Assembly: GCA_964369725.1 (NCBI GenBank)
Contig: CAYJGC010000048.1
Span: forward strand, 1 to 12,810
Origin: Paraeggerthella sp964369725
GTDB lineage: Bacteria > Actinomycetota > Coriobacteriia > Coriobacteriales > Eggerthellaceae
DNA: 12,810 nt
Direction: 5' to 3'
The notes under the pieces were generated by a model, which was not told where the DNA came from, ran no database searches, and was given only the letters and a program-made list of their open reading frames with translations. Each line of letters starts with the position of its first letter. The first letter of the stretch is position 1. Below, piece by piece: positions 1 to 6,933 of the stretch. A program made the position numbers and the translations under genes.

Positions 1-74
1 ATCCTTTACAAGTTGGTGATTTTGCGCAATAGTGTGAAACGCTGTTATGTGCCATGAGAGAAAACATGTGCGCA

Positions 75-94
75 TAAGATAAAACTGTATCTTA
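75..94. promoter_or_regulatory. Inverted repeat in the leader of the binding-protein gene (possible operator)
   Basis: A perfect 7-bp inverted repeat, TAAGATA-N6-TATCTTA, ends 8 bases before the Shine-Dalgarno sequence of the binding-protein gene. It could be a 20-bp operator for a dimeric regulator or a weak RNA hairpin close to the ribosome binding site. No convincing -35/-10 pair was found in positions 1-100, so the promoter may lie further upstream or be activator-dependent. The repeat is seen directly; its function is inference. Confidence 0.35.
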
Positions 95-115
95 ACCGAA
101 ATGGAGGGAAACCAA

Positions 116-1711
116 ATGGAACAGCAAAAAAGTTCATTGTCCCGTCGTACGTTCTTGGCGGGCAGCGCCGTAGCTGCAGCAGCAGCTGGCCTTGCACTAT
201 CAGGTTGCGGAAGCGAAGAAGCTGCAGAAACACCTGCGAGCACTGAAGAAGCTGCAGCAGGTGGCGGAGAGCTCACCGGCGCTTGCGCTTACTCGTCAAC
301 AAACGTTAACCCTATTGGCAACAGCTCTGCACTTATGCTTGGTGCTACGTGGCATGTATTCGAAGGTCTCTATGACCTCGACTTGCACACCTATGAAACC
401 TACAATGCATTGGCAGCAGACGCTCCTGTAAAGATTTCTGACACCGAATACGAAGTAGTACTTCGCGAAAGTGCCATGTTCTCTGACGGAACCCCTGTTA
501 CTGCAGCCGACGTTGTTAACGCTTTTGAGCTTAACATGGCTGACGCAACCTACGGAGCATTCCTTACCTTTATTAGCTCTGTGAGCGCAAAAGACGACAC
601 TACTGTTAGCTTTAAGCTTGCATACCCCTTTGAGGCTCTTCTTGAAGGTCGCTTGAGCGTTGTTAAGGTATTCCCTGCTTCACAGACTGTTGACGATTTG
701 GCAAAGATGCCTATCGGTACTGGCCCTTGGGCTTACGACGTTATCAATGGCGACGACGGTGGCGCTATCGAGTTCATCCCTAACGCCAATTACAACGGAA
801 CACTTCCTGCTACCGCAGACACCATGAAGTGGAGCATCTTGCTTGACCAGACCTCTCGTACCACTGCTCTACAAGAGGGCTCTGTACAGGTTATGGAAAA
901 CGTACCAGACGTAAACGTTGAAATGCTTGTTAACGCTGGTTCTACCGTTGATTACATCCAGGGCTTCAACCAAGCATTCTTGATGTTCAACTGCTTGAAA
1001 GAGCCTTTCAACAATCCTAAGGTTCGTCAGGCATTCTTCTATGCAATTGACGCTGAAAAGCTTATTGCTAATCAGCTTAATGGACATGCTTCTGTTGTTA
1101 CCGGCTTCCTCCCCAAGAATCACCCTAACTACAACGAGGCTTCTACCGTTTACACCTATGACCCTGAAAAAGCCAAGGCTCTTCTTGCTGAAGCTGGTCA
1201 ATCAGCCATCACCCTTGAGCTTATGGTTAACAACAACTGGGTATCTGATTTGGCTGCTCAAATTCAAGAAGACCTCAAGGCTGTGGGCATCGAGTGCACT
1301 CTCAATGAAACCAAGATCGACTGGGCATCACTTGCAGAGTCTGACGAGATTCTTCCTTACGACGTAATGCTCACCCCTGGTGACCCAAGCTGCTTCGGCA
1401 ACGACCCCGACTTGCTCATGTCTTGGTGGTATGCTGACAACATCTGGACTCAGGGACGCACTTGCTGGAAGAAAGCTGAAGGCCGCTTTAATGAGCTTCA
1501 GACTCTTCTCCAGAGCGCTCGCGAGGCAACCGGTTCTGAGCAGCAAGACCTCTGGAACCAATGCTTCGACATTATCGCTGAAGAAGCTCCTTTGTATCCT
1601 CTATTCCACCGCGAGCTTGCAACTGGCTATCAGGCTGACAAGATTGAAGGCTTTGAGCCCATTGCAACCACCGGTTTGGTATTCTTGGGTGCTACTCCTG
1701 TATCTGCATAA
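116..1711 (+). CDS. Tat-exported lipoprotein, family 5 (peptide/nickel-type) ABC substrate-binding protein; probable sialic acid or amino-sugar binder
   Basis: This 531-residue protein should be the extracytoplasmic receptor of the ABC importer encoded just downstream. The N-terminus has a twin-arginine motif (SRRTFL, residues 9-14), an Ala-rich hydrophobic stretch and a lipobox LSGC with the lipidated Cys at 31. An acidic Ala/Glu/Thr/Gly linker (about 33-51) follows, then a full-length SBP_bac_5 fold. The start is the ATG at 116, because GGAGGG (103-108) lies 7 bases upstream. The in-frame ATG at 101 overlaps that ribosome binding site and is unlikely. Family 5 proteins mostly bind peptides, nickel or oligosaccharides, but the H. 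ducreyi SatABCD and C. glutamicum SiaEFGI sialic acid importers (from memory) are of this class. The neighbouring lyase, epimerase and kinase suggest Neu5Ac here. Family and export are well supported; the ligand is inferred from context. A hairpin terminator follows the gene. Confidence 0.9.
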   Translation: MEQQKSSLSRRTFLAGSAVAAAAAGLALSGCGSEEAAETPASTEEAAAGGGELTGACAYSSTNVNPIGNSSALMLGATWHVFEGLYDLDLHTYETYNALAADAPVKISDTEYEVVLRESAMFSDGTPVTAADVVNAFELNMADATYGAFLTFISSVSAKDDTTVSFKLAYPFEALLEGRLSVVKVFPASQTVDDLAKMPIGTGPWAYDVINGDDGGAIEFIPNANYNGTLPATADTMKWSILLDQTSRTTALQEGSVQVMENVPDVNVEMLVNAGSTVDYIQGFNQAFLMFNCLKEPFNNPKVRQAFFYAIDAEKLIANQLNGHASVVTGFLPKNHPNYNEASTVYTYDPEKAKALLAEAGQSAITLELMVNNNWVSDLAAQIQEDLKAVGIECTLNETKIDWASLAESDEILPYDVMLTPGDPSCFGNDPDLLMSWWYADNIWTQGRTCWKKAEGRFNELQTLLQSAREATGSEQQDLWNQCFDIIAEEAPLYPLFHRELATGYQADKIEGFEPIATTGLVFLGATPVSA

Positions 1712-1752
1712 AGTACGGAGTTTGACCAAACGCTACTGACGAATGCATTTCA

Positions 1753-1784
1753 AAATGCCTCTCACTTTGTGAGGGGCATTTTTT
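1753..1784 (+). terminator. Rho-independent terminator between binding protein and permease genes
   Basis: A 13-bp stem pairs 1753-1765 with 1769-1781 with a single T-G wobble and a 3-base loop (TTT), and runs into six Ts (1779-1784). It lies 41 bases after the binding-protein stop and about 200 bases before the permease start. It would let the receptor be made in excess over the membrane parts, with the rest of the transporter depending on read-through or on its own promoter. Confidence 0.85.
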
Positions 1785-1794
1785 ACGTACTACA

Positions 1795-1804
1795 GTTTCG
1801 AAAC
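1795..1804. promoter_or_regulatory. 10-bp palindrome GTTTCGAAAC
   Basis: This perfect palindrome lies just after the terminator in the 271-base gap between the binding protein and the permease. A small CCGAA-CTTT-TTCGG hairpin follows at 1820-1833. Either could be a regulator site, but palindromes of this size also arise by chance in AT-rich gaps. Function unknown. Confidence 0.2.
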
Positions 1805-1847
1805 CCACTCAGGTGCTAACCGAACTTTTTCGGCAAAAGGACAATAA

Positions 1848-1894
1848 ATTTTACATTCGTTTCCCTCTTTTAACGTGTCAGGTTAATGTAAAAT
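1848..1894. promoter_or_regulatory. Widely spaced inverted repeat with a -10-like right arm, upstream of the permease gene
   Basis: The arms ATTTTACATT (1848-1857) and AATGTAAAAT (1885-1894) are perfect 10-bp complements separated by 27 bases. The right arm contains TAAAAT (1889-1894), five of six matches to a bacterial -10 box, although no good -35 lies 16-19 bases upstream of it. The arms could be two regulator sites flanking or covering a promoter for the permease-ATPase unit. The repeat is seen; the promoter is weakly supported. Confidence 0.35.
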
Positions 1895-1983
1895 ACTTGA
1901 TTAGGTTTTTACAAAAAGGCACTGCAGAAAGCCCTTTTCAAACCTTAAGTAATCAGGAAAGCGACAAAAGAAAGGGGGATGCG

Positions 1984-2940
1984 GTGAATAACCTTTTACG
2001 GCTTATCGGACGTCGTCTTATTGCACTACCGATTATGCTCTTCGGCGTCACCATCCTCGTATTTTTCATCATGGCGCTCTCTCCTATTGACCAAGCTTAT
2101 TCGGTTCTAGGAGAAAACGCTACGGTGGAACAAGCAGAGGCATATCGTGAAGAAAGGGGACTCAACGACCCTCTTTTGGTTCAATACGGAAATTATATGC
2201 TTAATCTCTTTCAAGGAGATTTGGGGACCTATGGTGCAAGCAACGCTTCTGTAGCAGAGCGCATTGCTTCAGCACTGCCTGTTACCCTACAATTAACCTT
2301 TTTTGGCCTGTTGATAGCCGTAGTTATCTCTTGTATTTTGGGCGTTATTTCGGCGCTCTACAGAGACCGATGGCCTGACCAAGCCATTCGCGTGTTCTCT
2401 ATTGCCAGTATCGCTACGCCATCGTTTTGGCTTGCAGTTCTTATGATTTTACTATTCTCAACAACCCTCAACTGGCTCCCTGCTTCAGGAGATCTCCCCA
2501 CCTTCTCCCAAGATCCTGCCGAGTGGCTTGCACGCATGGCAATGCCCGCCGTTGCACTTGCAATCCCGGTAAGCGGCCAGCTCACTCGCGTTATCCGCAC
2601 TTCAATGGTTGAAGAACTTGACAAGGATTACGTACGCACCGCCTTGGGTGCCGGAATTCCCAAGAGTGTTGTTGTTGCTCGAAACGTTTTACGCAACGCG
2701 CTTATCACTCCTGTAACCGTACTTGGCTTGCGCATTGGTTATTTGATTGGCGGCGCTGTTATTATCGAAGTTATCTTTAATCTACCAGGAATGGGTATGG
2801 CTATTTTGTCAGGCATCCAAACGGGCTATGTGCTTTTGGTTCAGGGTGTTGTCTTAGTAGTAGCTTTTACTTTTATCGTAATCAATATTATCGTGGATAT
2901 GCTCTACATCCTGATCGATCCACGAATCAGGACGGTGTAG
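1984..2940 (+). CDS. ABC transporter permease, DppB/OppB type
   Basis: This 318-residue inner-membrane protein forms one half of the translocation channel. The first transmembrane segment lies at about residues 9-33, followed by an extracellular loop with GLNDPLLVQY typical of DppB proteins. Further hydrophobic segments lie near 100-124, 139-160, 185-200, 241-262 and 283-312. The cytoplasmic coupling (EAA) loop, DYVRTALGAGIPKSVV, is at 215-230. The protein ends with DPRIRTV, the usual C-terminus of this family. The start is GTG 1984, with GGGGG (1974-1978) five bases upstream. This gives the normal family length, whereas the frame stays open back to an ATG at 1813 without a ribosome site or family-like sequence. 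One base separates its stop from the next start, so the two are co-transcribed and probably translationally coupled. The transported substrate is inferred from context. Confidence 0.9.
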   Translation: MNNLLRLIGRRLIALPIMLFGVTILVFFIMALSPIDQAYSVLGENATVEQAEAYREERGLNDPLLVQYGNYMLNLFQGDLGTYGASNASVAERIASALPVTLQLTFFGLLIAVVISCILGVISALYRDRWPDQAIRVFSIASIATPSFWLAVLMILLFSTTLNWLPASGDLPTFSQDPAEWLARMAMPAVALAIPVSGQLTRVIRTSMVEELDKDYVRTALGAGIPKSVVVARNVLRNALITPVTVLGLRIGYLIGGAVIIEVIFNLPGMGMAILSGIQTGYVLLVQGVVLVVAFTFIVINIIVDMLYILIDPRIRTV

Positions 2941-2941
2941 C

Positions 2942-4963
2942 ATGGTTAAATTAAGAGAAAACCTCACGCAAAAGCTTGAAAGCAACCCTGGCAAGGTAAA
3001 ATTCCGCCGCTGGAAAGCCATGGGAATGGGTGCACGCATATCACTTATTGTGCTTATCCTCGTTACCATGACTGCAGTCTTCGCAAATATATTGGCGCCT
3101 CATGATCCGTATCAGATTTTTACCGCTCGTCAGGCTCCCGACTCTAGTTTTTTGTTTGGCACCGACGACAAAGGTCGCGATATTTTGTCGCGCATGATGT
3201 ATGGCGCACGCTACTCGCTCGCCATCGGCATTGGCGCAACCGCTTTTGCCCTTATCTGTGGTTCAATTTTTGGAGCAATCGCAGCGGTTTCTCGCAAAAG
3301 CGTGGGCGAAATAATCATGCGCATTATGGACATCATCATGTCCTTCCCCGGCATCGCTTTAGCAGCTACTTTCGTTATTGCTTTTGGCAACAATCTGGCA
3401 ACGCTTATTTTTGCAATTGGCTTTTTGTACATCCCCCAGCTTGCCCGTATCGTCCGCGCAAACATTGTTTCTGAATACAATCAAGATTATGTACGTGCAG
3501 TCGTAGTAAGCGGGGCACGTGCACCTTGGATTCTTATCAAACATGTCGTGCGTAACTGCATAGCACCTGTTATGGTTTTCACTATTGTCTTGGTAGCAGA
3601 CGCTATCGTATTTGAAGCATCCCTGTCATTCATTTCGGCAGGTATCCCAGAACCAACTCCTACCTGGGGTAATATTTTAGCTGATGCCCGCAACGGCGTT
3701 TTGTCTGGTCGCTGGTGGCAAGCTCTTTTCCCTGGTCTCGCCATTATGATTACGGTACTCGCACTCAACATCCTCTCTGAAGGAATTACCGACGCAATGG
3801 TTGCTTCGCCTAAGGCCGCCGTTCAATCGGGAGATGACGCACTAGCCGCCAACCGTGAAGCAGACAAGCTTGTTGCAGATCCTAAACTTGCTTATGCTGC
3901 TCAGGCTGAATCTCTTGAAAAGCGCCTTACGGAATTAAAAGCAATTGAAAGCACGCGCAGCGATCGATTCCCCGCGCATACCGACGTGCCTCCCATTCTT
4001 GAAGTCAAAGATCTTTGCATCAAGTTCCCTCGTCATGGCGACGTAAATGTAGTCGATCACGTGAACTTTGTGGTACGCCCTCGCCAAACTATGGGTCTTG
4101 TAGGCGAATCTGGCTGCGGCAAATCTATCACTTCCCTTACCATCATGGGATTACTTGATCCACGCGCAGAAATTTCTGGCGAAATCTTGTATGACGGCAA
4201 AAACCTACTGGATATGAACCAGAAGCAGATGAACACGCTACGTGGTCGCGAAATTGCCATGATTTATCAAGATGCTTTGTCTTCACTCAATCCATCCATG
4301 CTTATTCGTTCACAAATGAAACAGCTCACCAAACGCGGCGGCACACGCACAGCAGAAGAGCTCCTTGAGCTTGTAGGACTTGATCCCGTGCGAACTCTTG
4401 GCTCATATCCCCACGAGCTTTCCGGCGGTCAGCGTCAGCGTGTTTTGATCGCTATGGCACTCACTCGCGATCCAAAGCTTATCATTGCTGACGAACCTAC
4501 TACCGCACTTGACGTAACCGTGCAAAAACAAGTAATTGAACTTATGAACAAACTCCAAAAAGAGCTTGGTTTTGCTATGGTGTTCGTAAGTCACGACTTA
4601 GCCTTGGTGGCAGAAGTTGCAAATTCCATCACGGTCATGTATGCCGGTCAAGTAGTTGAACAAGGTCCTGTTGCTGATATCTTATGCAACCCCGTTCATG
4701 AATACACTCGTGGACTTTTGGGTTCGGTTTTATCAATTGAATCAGGCGGCACGCGTTTACATCAAGTCCCTGGTAGCGTACCGAGTCCTAAAGACTTCCC
4801 CGAAGGTGACCGCTTCACCCCCCGCTCAAGCCACCCTGAAAAAGTATCACCTATTCGCCCTAAGCTTAAAGTCGTACAAGGCACTGACCACTACTATGCT
4901 GAATTGCCTGATAGCGAATTAAAGCGACTCGGCATTGAACCTTATATCTCAGGAGGTGAATAG
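2942..4963 (+). CDS. Fused ABC transporter permease (DppC type) and ATPase (DppD type)
   Basis: This 673-residue protein joins two components usually encoded separately. Residues 1-285 are a DppC-type permease: N-terminal transmembrane segment at about 32-51, family motif GTDDKGRD at 73-80, EAA loop DYVRAVVVSGARAPWILIK at 182-200, and SEGITDAM at the end of the last helix. Residues 286-350 form a charged, Ala-rich linker. Residues 351-673 are a DppD-type nucleotide-binding domain: Walker A GESGCGKS 388-395, Q-loop Gln443, signature LSGGQ 493-497, Walker B ending Asp517-Glu518, H-loop His551. The C-terminal oligopeptide-transporter region is present (about 590-645), but the cysteines usual there are replaced (GDRFTPRSS...KVSP). 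AGGA (2929-2932) is the ribosome site. From memory, C. glutamicum SiaG of the SiaEFGI sialic acid importer has the same fused layout. The reading frame is continuous, so this is a real fusion. Confidence 0.9.
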   Translation: MVKLRENLTQKLESNPGKVKFRRWKAMGMGARISLIVLILVTMTAVFANILAPHDPYQIFTARQAPDSSFLFGTDDKGRDILSRMMYGARYSLAIGIGATAFALICGSIFGAIAAVSRKSVGEIIMRIMDIIMSFPGIALAATFVIAFGNNLATLIFAIGFLYIPQLARIVRANIVSEYNQDYVRAVVVSGARAPWILIKHVVRNCIAPVMVFTIVLVADAIVFEASLSFISAGIPEPTPTWGNILADARNGVLSGRWWQALFPGLAIMITVLALNILSEGITDAMVASPKAAVQSGDDALAANREADKLVADPKLAYAAQAESLEKRLTELKAIESTRSDRFPAHTDVPPILEVKDLCIKFPRHGDVNVVDHVNFVVRPRQTMGLVGESGCGKSITSLTIMGLLDPRAEISGEILYDGKNLLDMNQKQMNTLRGREIAMIYQDALSSLNPSMLIRSQMKQLTKRGGTRTAEELLELVGLDPVRTLGSYPHELSGGQRQRVLIAMALTRDPKLIIADEPTTALDVTVQKQVIELMNKLQKELGFAMVFVSHDLALVAEVANSITVMYAGQVVEQGPVADILCNPVHEYTRGLLGSVLSIESGGTRLHQVPGSVPSPKDFPEGDRFTPRSSHPEKVSPIRPKLKVVQGTDHYYAELPDSELKRLGIEPYISGGE

Positions 4964-4965
4964 AG

Positions 4966-5820
4966 ATGAGCAGCACTGAAACAAACGTAGCTACGGCTAC
5001 CCATTCAGCAGACGAACAAACTCCTATCATTTTTCTTGATGATATTCATGTGACGTTCAAGACGCGTACGGGCTCCCTTCTAAACCCCAATAAAGTACAT
5101 GCCGTACAAGGGCTTTCTCTTAAGCTTATGCCTGGTGAAACTATTGGCATCGTAGGCGAGTCGGGGTGCGGAAAATCAACGACTGCCAACGTAATGTGCG
5201 GACTTCAAGAACCAACCTGCGGCAAGGTTTACTTCAAAGGTAAAGACGTTACCAAGAGAAATGCAGAACAACGCCGTACCATCGGCAGAGTTATTTCAGT
5301 TGTTTTCCAAGATCCTGCTACCGCACTTAATGCTCGCATGAGCGTGAGCGACCAACTTATGGACCCTATGATTGTCCACAAAGTTGGCAATAAGGGTTCC
5401 CGCGAACAGCGCGTACGGGAACTAATTGGCATGGTAGGCTTGCCTTCTTCGGTTCTCGACGCACTTCCAGGACAATTGTCAGGCGGTCAGCGACAGCGTG
5501 TCGCTATCGCCCGCGCTCTGTCTTTGTCACCCGACGCCATCATTGCTGACGAACCTACGAGCGCTCTTGACGTTTCCGTTCGCGCGCAAATCCTTAACCT
5601 GCTCATGGATCTAAAGCGCGACCTAAATCTCTCTATGGTATTTATCAGCCATGACATTCAAACTGTTCGCTATATTTCGGACCGCATTATTGTTATGAAT
5701 GGCGGCAAAGCGGTTGAAGTTGGCACCGCAAAACAAGTATTCGAAAATCCAAAAGACGATTACACCAAGCTTCTTTTAGGCGCTGCTCCTTCATTGCTTC
5801 ACCCCGATTTATCAGCTTAG
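4966..5820 (+). CDS. ABC transporter ATP-binding protein, DppF/OppF type
   Basis: This 284-residue cytoplasmic ATPase is the second nucleotide-binding subunit and should pair with the ATPase half of the preceding fusion. Motifs: Walker A GESGCGKS 64-71, Q-loop Gln115, signature LSGGQ 171-175, Walker B ending Asp195-Glu196, H-loop His229. It ends soon after the core (GAAPSLLHPDLSA), so it lacks the C-terminal extension found in most DppF proteins of about 320 residues. The start at 4966 is set by a near-perfect AGGAGGTG (4951-4958), which lies within the last codons of the preceding gene, giving a two-base gap between stop and start and tight coupling. It is the last transporter gene before a strong hairpin. 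Confidence 0.9.
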   Translation: MSSTETNVATATHSADEQTPIIFLDDIHVTFKTRTGSLLNPNKVHAVQGLSLKLMPGETIGIVGESGCGKSTTANVMCGLQEPTCGKVYFKGKDVTKRNAEQRRTIGRVISVVFQDPATALNARMSVSDQLMDPMIVHKVGNKGSREQRVRELIGMVGLPSSVLDALPGQLSGGQRQRVAIARALSLSPDAIIADEPTSALDVSVRAQILNLLMDLKRDLNLSMVFISHDIQTVRYISDRIIVMNGGKAVEVGTAKQVFENPKDDYTKLLLGAAPSLLHPDLSA

Positions 5821-5831
5821 AACGTCTCTTA

Positions 5832-5871
5832 AAAGAAGCTGACCACTTTTTCCATGGTGGTCAGCTTCTTT
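5832..5871. terminator. 15-bp perfect hairpin after the transporter genes
   Basis: AAAGAAGCTGACCAC (5832-5846) pairs perfectly with 5857-5871 around a 10-base loop. The 3' arm ends TTCTTT and there is no long T run after it, so termination relies on the AT-rich end of the stem. It starts 12 bases after the ATPase stop and separates the transporter from the enzyme genes. Confidence 0.7.
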
Positions 5872-5874
5872 GTG

Positions 5875-5903
5875 TTGACTAACCGTTTTTGGGGGACTAC
5901 TCT
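5875..5903 (+). promoter_or_regulatory. Probable promoter of the catabolic enzyme genes
   Basis: TTGACT (5875-5880, five of six matches to -35) is followed at exactly 17 bases by TACTCT (5898-5903), which fits the actinobacterial TAnnnT -10 pattern. Transcription would start near 5910, about 34 bases before the lyase ATG. Its position directly behind the hairpin at 5832-5871 fits a new transcription unit. The -10 match is modest. Confidence 0.5.
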
Positions 5904-5916
5904 TCTATTCCCCCAA
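5889..5916. promoter_or_regulatory. Inverted repeat straddling the -10 region (possible operator)
   Basis: TTGGGGG (5889-5895) and CCCCCAA (5910-5916) are perfect 7-bp complements around a 14-base centre containing the proposed -10 box at 5898-5903. A repressor bound here would block the promoter of the enzyme genes. If transcription begins upstream instead, the repeat would form an RNA hairpin in the leader. The repeat is seen; its role is inferred. Confidence 0.35.
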
Positions 5917-5943
5917 CCAAACATGAAAAGAGGTTTTATTCTC

Positions 5944-6933
5944 ATGAGTGACTCACAATTTCACGGAGTGTTCCCTCCTGTCGTAATCCCCCTAACAGAA
6001 AAGCGTCAGCTGGACTTACCAGCCCTCGATCGCACCATCAACCGCATGATTGATGCAGGAGTTGATGGCTTATTCTTCCTTGGATCAAGTGGAGAAGTTG
6101 CTTTTCTTACTGATGCGCAACGCGCACATGTTTTGCAAGAGGCAGTTGCCATTGTTCGCGGTCGCGTTCCGGTTCTCGCTGGCATCATTGATATGGAGAC
6201 CATGCGCGTTATCGACCAGGCAAAACGCTGCACGGGATATGGGGCAGACGCACTCGTTGCAACTGCTCCTTTCTACGCCCTCGGCGGCCCTAAAGAAGTA
6301 GAACGTCACTTCCGCGCCATTCGCGAACACACCGACCTACCTCTTTTTGCATACGACCTTCCCGCCTGCGTGCACACCAAGCTTGATCCCACTATGCTGG
6401 TACGCCTTGGCACTGACGGAGTTTTGCAAGGCGTAAAAGACTCTTCAGGCGACGATGTTCTATTCCGCTGGCTATGTCTGGAAAACCAAGACGCGGGAAA
6501 CCCCCTTGCCCTTCTTACCGGCCATGAGGTTTGCGTGGATGGCGCCTATCTTGCCGGAGCCCACGGCGCAGTTCCCGGCCTTGCCAATCTTGACCCACAC
6601 AGCTACGTTGAACAATGGCGTGCTGCACAAGCAGGTGACTGGGCGCGCGTTAAGGAAATTCAAGACCACCTTGCCCGCCTTATGTTTATCACTCGTCGCG
6701 TAAAAGCAACTGTCGGTTTTGGCGCAGGTGTTGGAGCCTTTAAAACCGCTCTCTGGCAAATGGGCGTGTTTAACACTAATCAAATGCGCGAACCCGTTTG
6801 TGCACTACAAAACGAAGATGTCGCCGTTATTGTAGACGTCCTCAAACGAGGAGGACTTCTTGAAGCGGATGCCCCCATTCGCACAGCAATTGAAGAAGAG
6901 CTCGATCGCGAGAGGAGGGCTTGTGACTGCTAA
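5944..6933 (+). CDS. nanA: N-acetylneuraminate lyase-like class I aldolase (DapA/NanA family)
   Basis: This 329-residue cytoplasmic protein is predicted to cleave N-acetylneuraminate to N-acetylmannosamine and pyruvate through a Schiff base. By eye it shows the (beta/alpha)8 family pattern: GVFPPVVIPL at 8-17, carboxylate-binding loop GSSGE at 47-51, catalytic Tyr137 in AYDLPA, and Schiff-base Lys165 in GVKDSSGD. Tyr and Lys fall at the same numbers as in E. coli NanA. The stretch YDLPACVHTKL also resembles the lyase form YNIPALSGVKL. However, E. coli NGYDE and GSTYN are here TGHEV and PGLAN, so substrate preference could differ; other 2-keto-3-deoxy-acid aldolases are possible. The start is ATG 5944, with AGAGG (5929-5933) ten bases upstream; longer in-frame starts at 5854 and 5923 lack a ribosome site. 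The C-terminus runs about 30 residues beyond the usual length and overlaps the next gene by 11 bases. Confidence 0.75.
   Translation: MSDSQFHGVFPPVVIPLTEKRQLDLPALDRTINRMIDAGVDGLFFLGSSGEVAFLTDAQRAHVLQEAVAIVRGRVPVLAGIIDMETMRVIDQAKRCTGYGADALVATAPFYALGGPKEVERHFRAIREHTDLPLFAYDLPACVHTKLDPTMLVRLGTDGVLQGVKDSSGDDVLFRWLCLENQDAGNPLALLTGHEVCVDGAYLAGAHGAVPGLANLDPHSYVEQWRAAQAGDWARVKEIQDHLARLMFITRRVKATVGFGAGVGAFKTALWQMGVFNTNQMREPVCALQNEDVAVIVDVLKRGGLLEADAPIRTAIEEELDRERRACDC

Noticed and set aside
1722..1750. TTGACC as a -35 box just after the binding-protein gene
   Set aside because: No -10-like sequence lies at 16-18 bases, and any transcript would run at once into the terminator at 1753-1784.
1813..1983. 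N-terminal extension of the permease frame from an ATG at 1813
   Set aside because: The extra 57 residues resemble no DppB protein, there is no ribosome site before the ATG, and GTG 1984 has GGGGG at good spacing and yields the normal family length.
5854..5943. Earlier starts for the lyase gene (5854 and 5923)
   Set aside because: They fall inside the terminator loop or the proposed promoter region and lack a Shine-Dalgarno sequence. Family similarity begins only after 5944.
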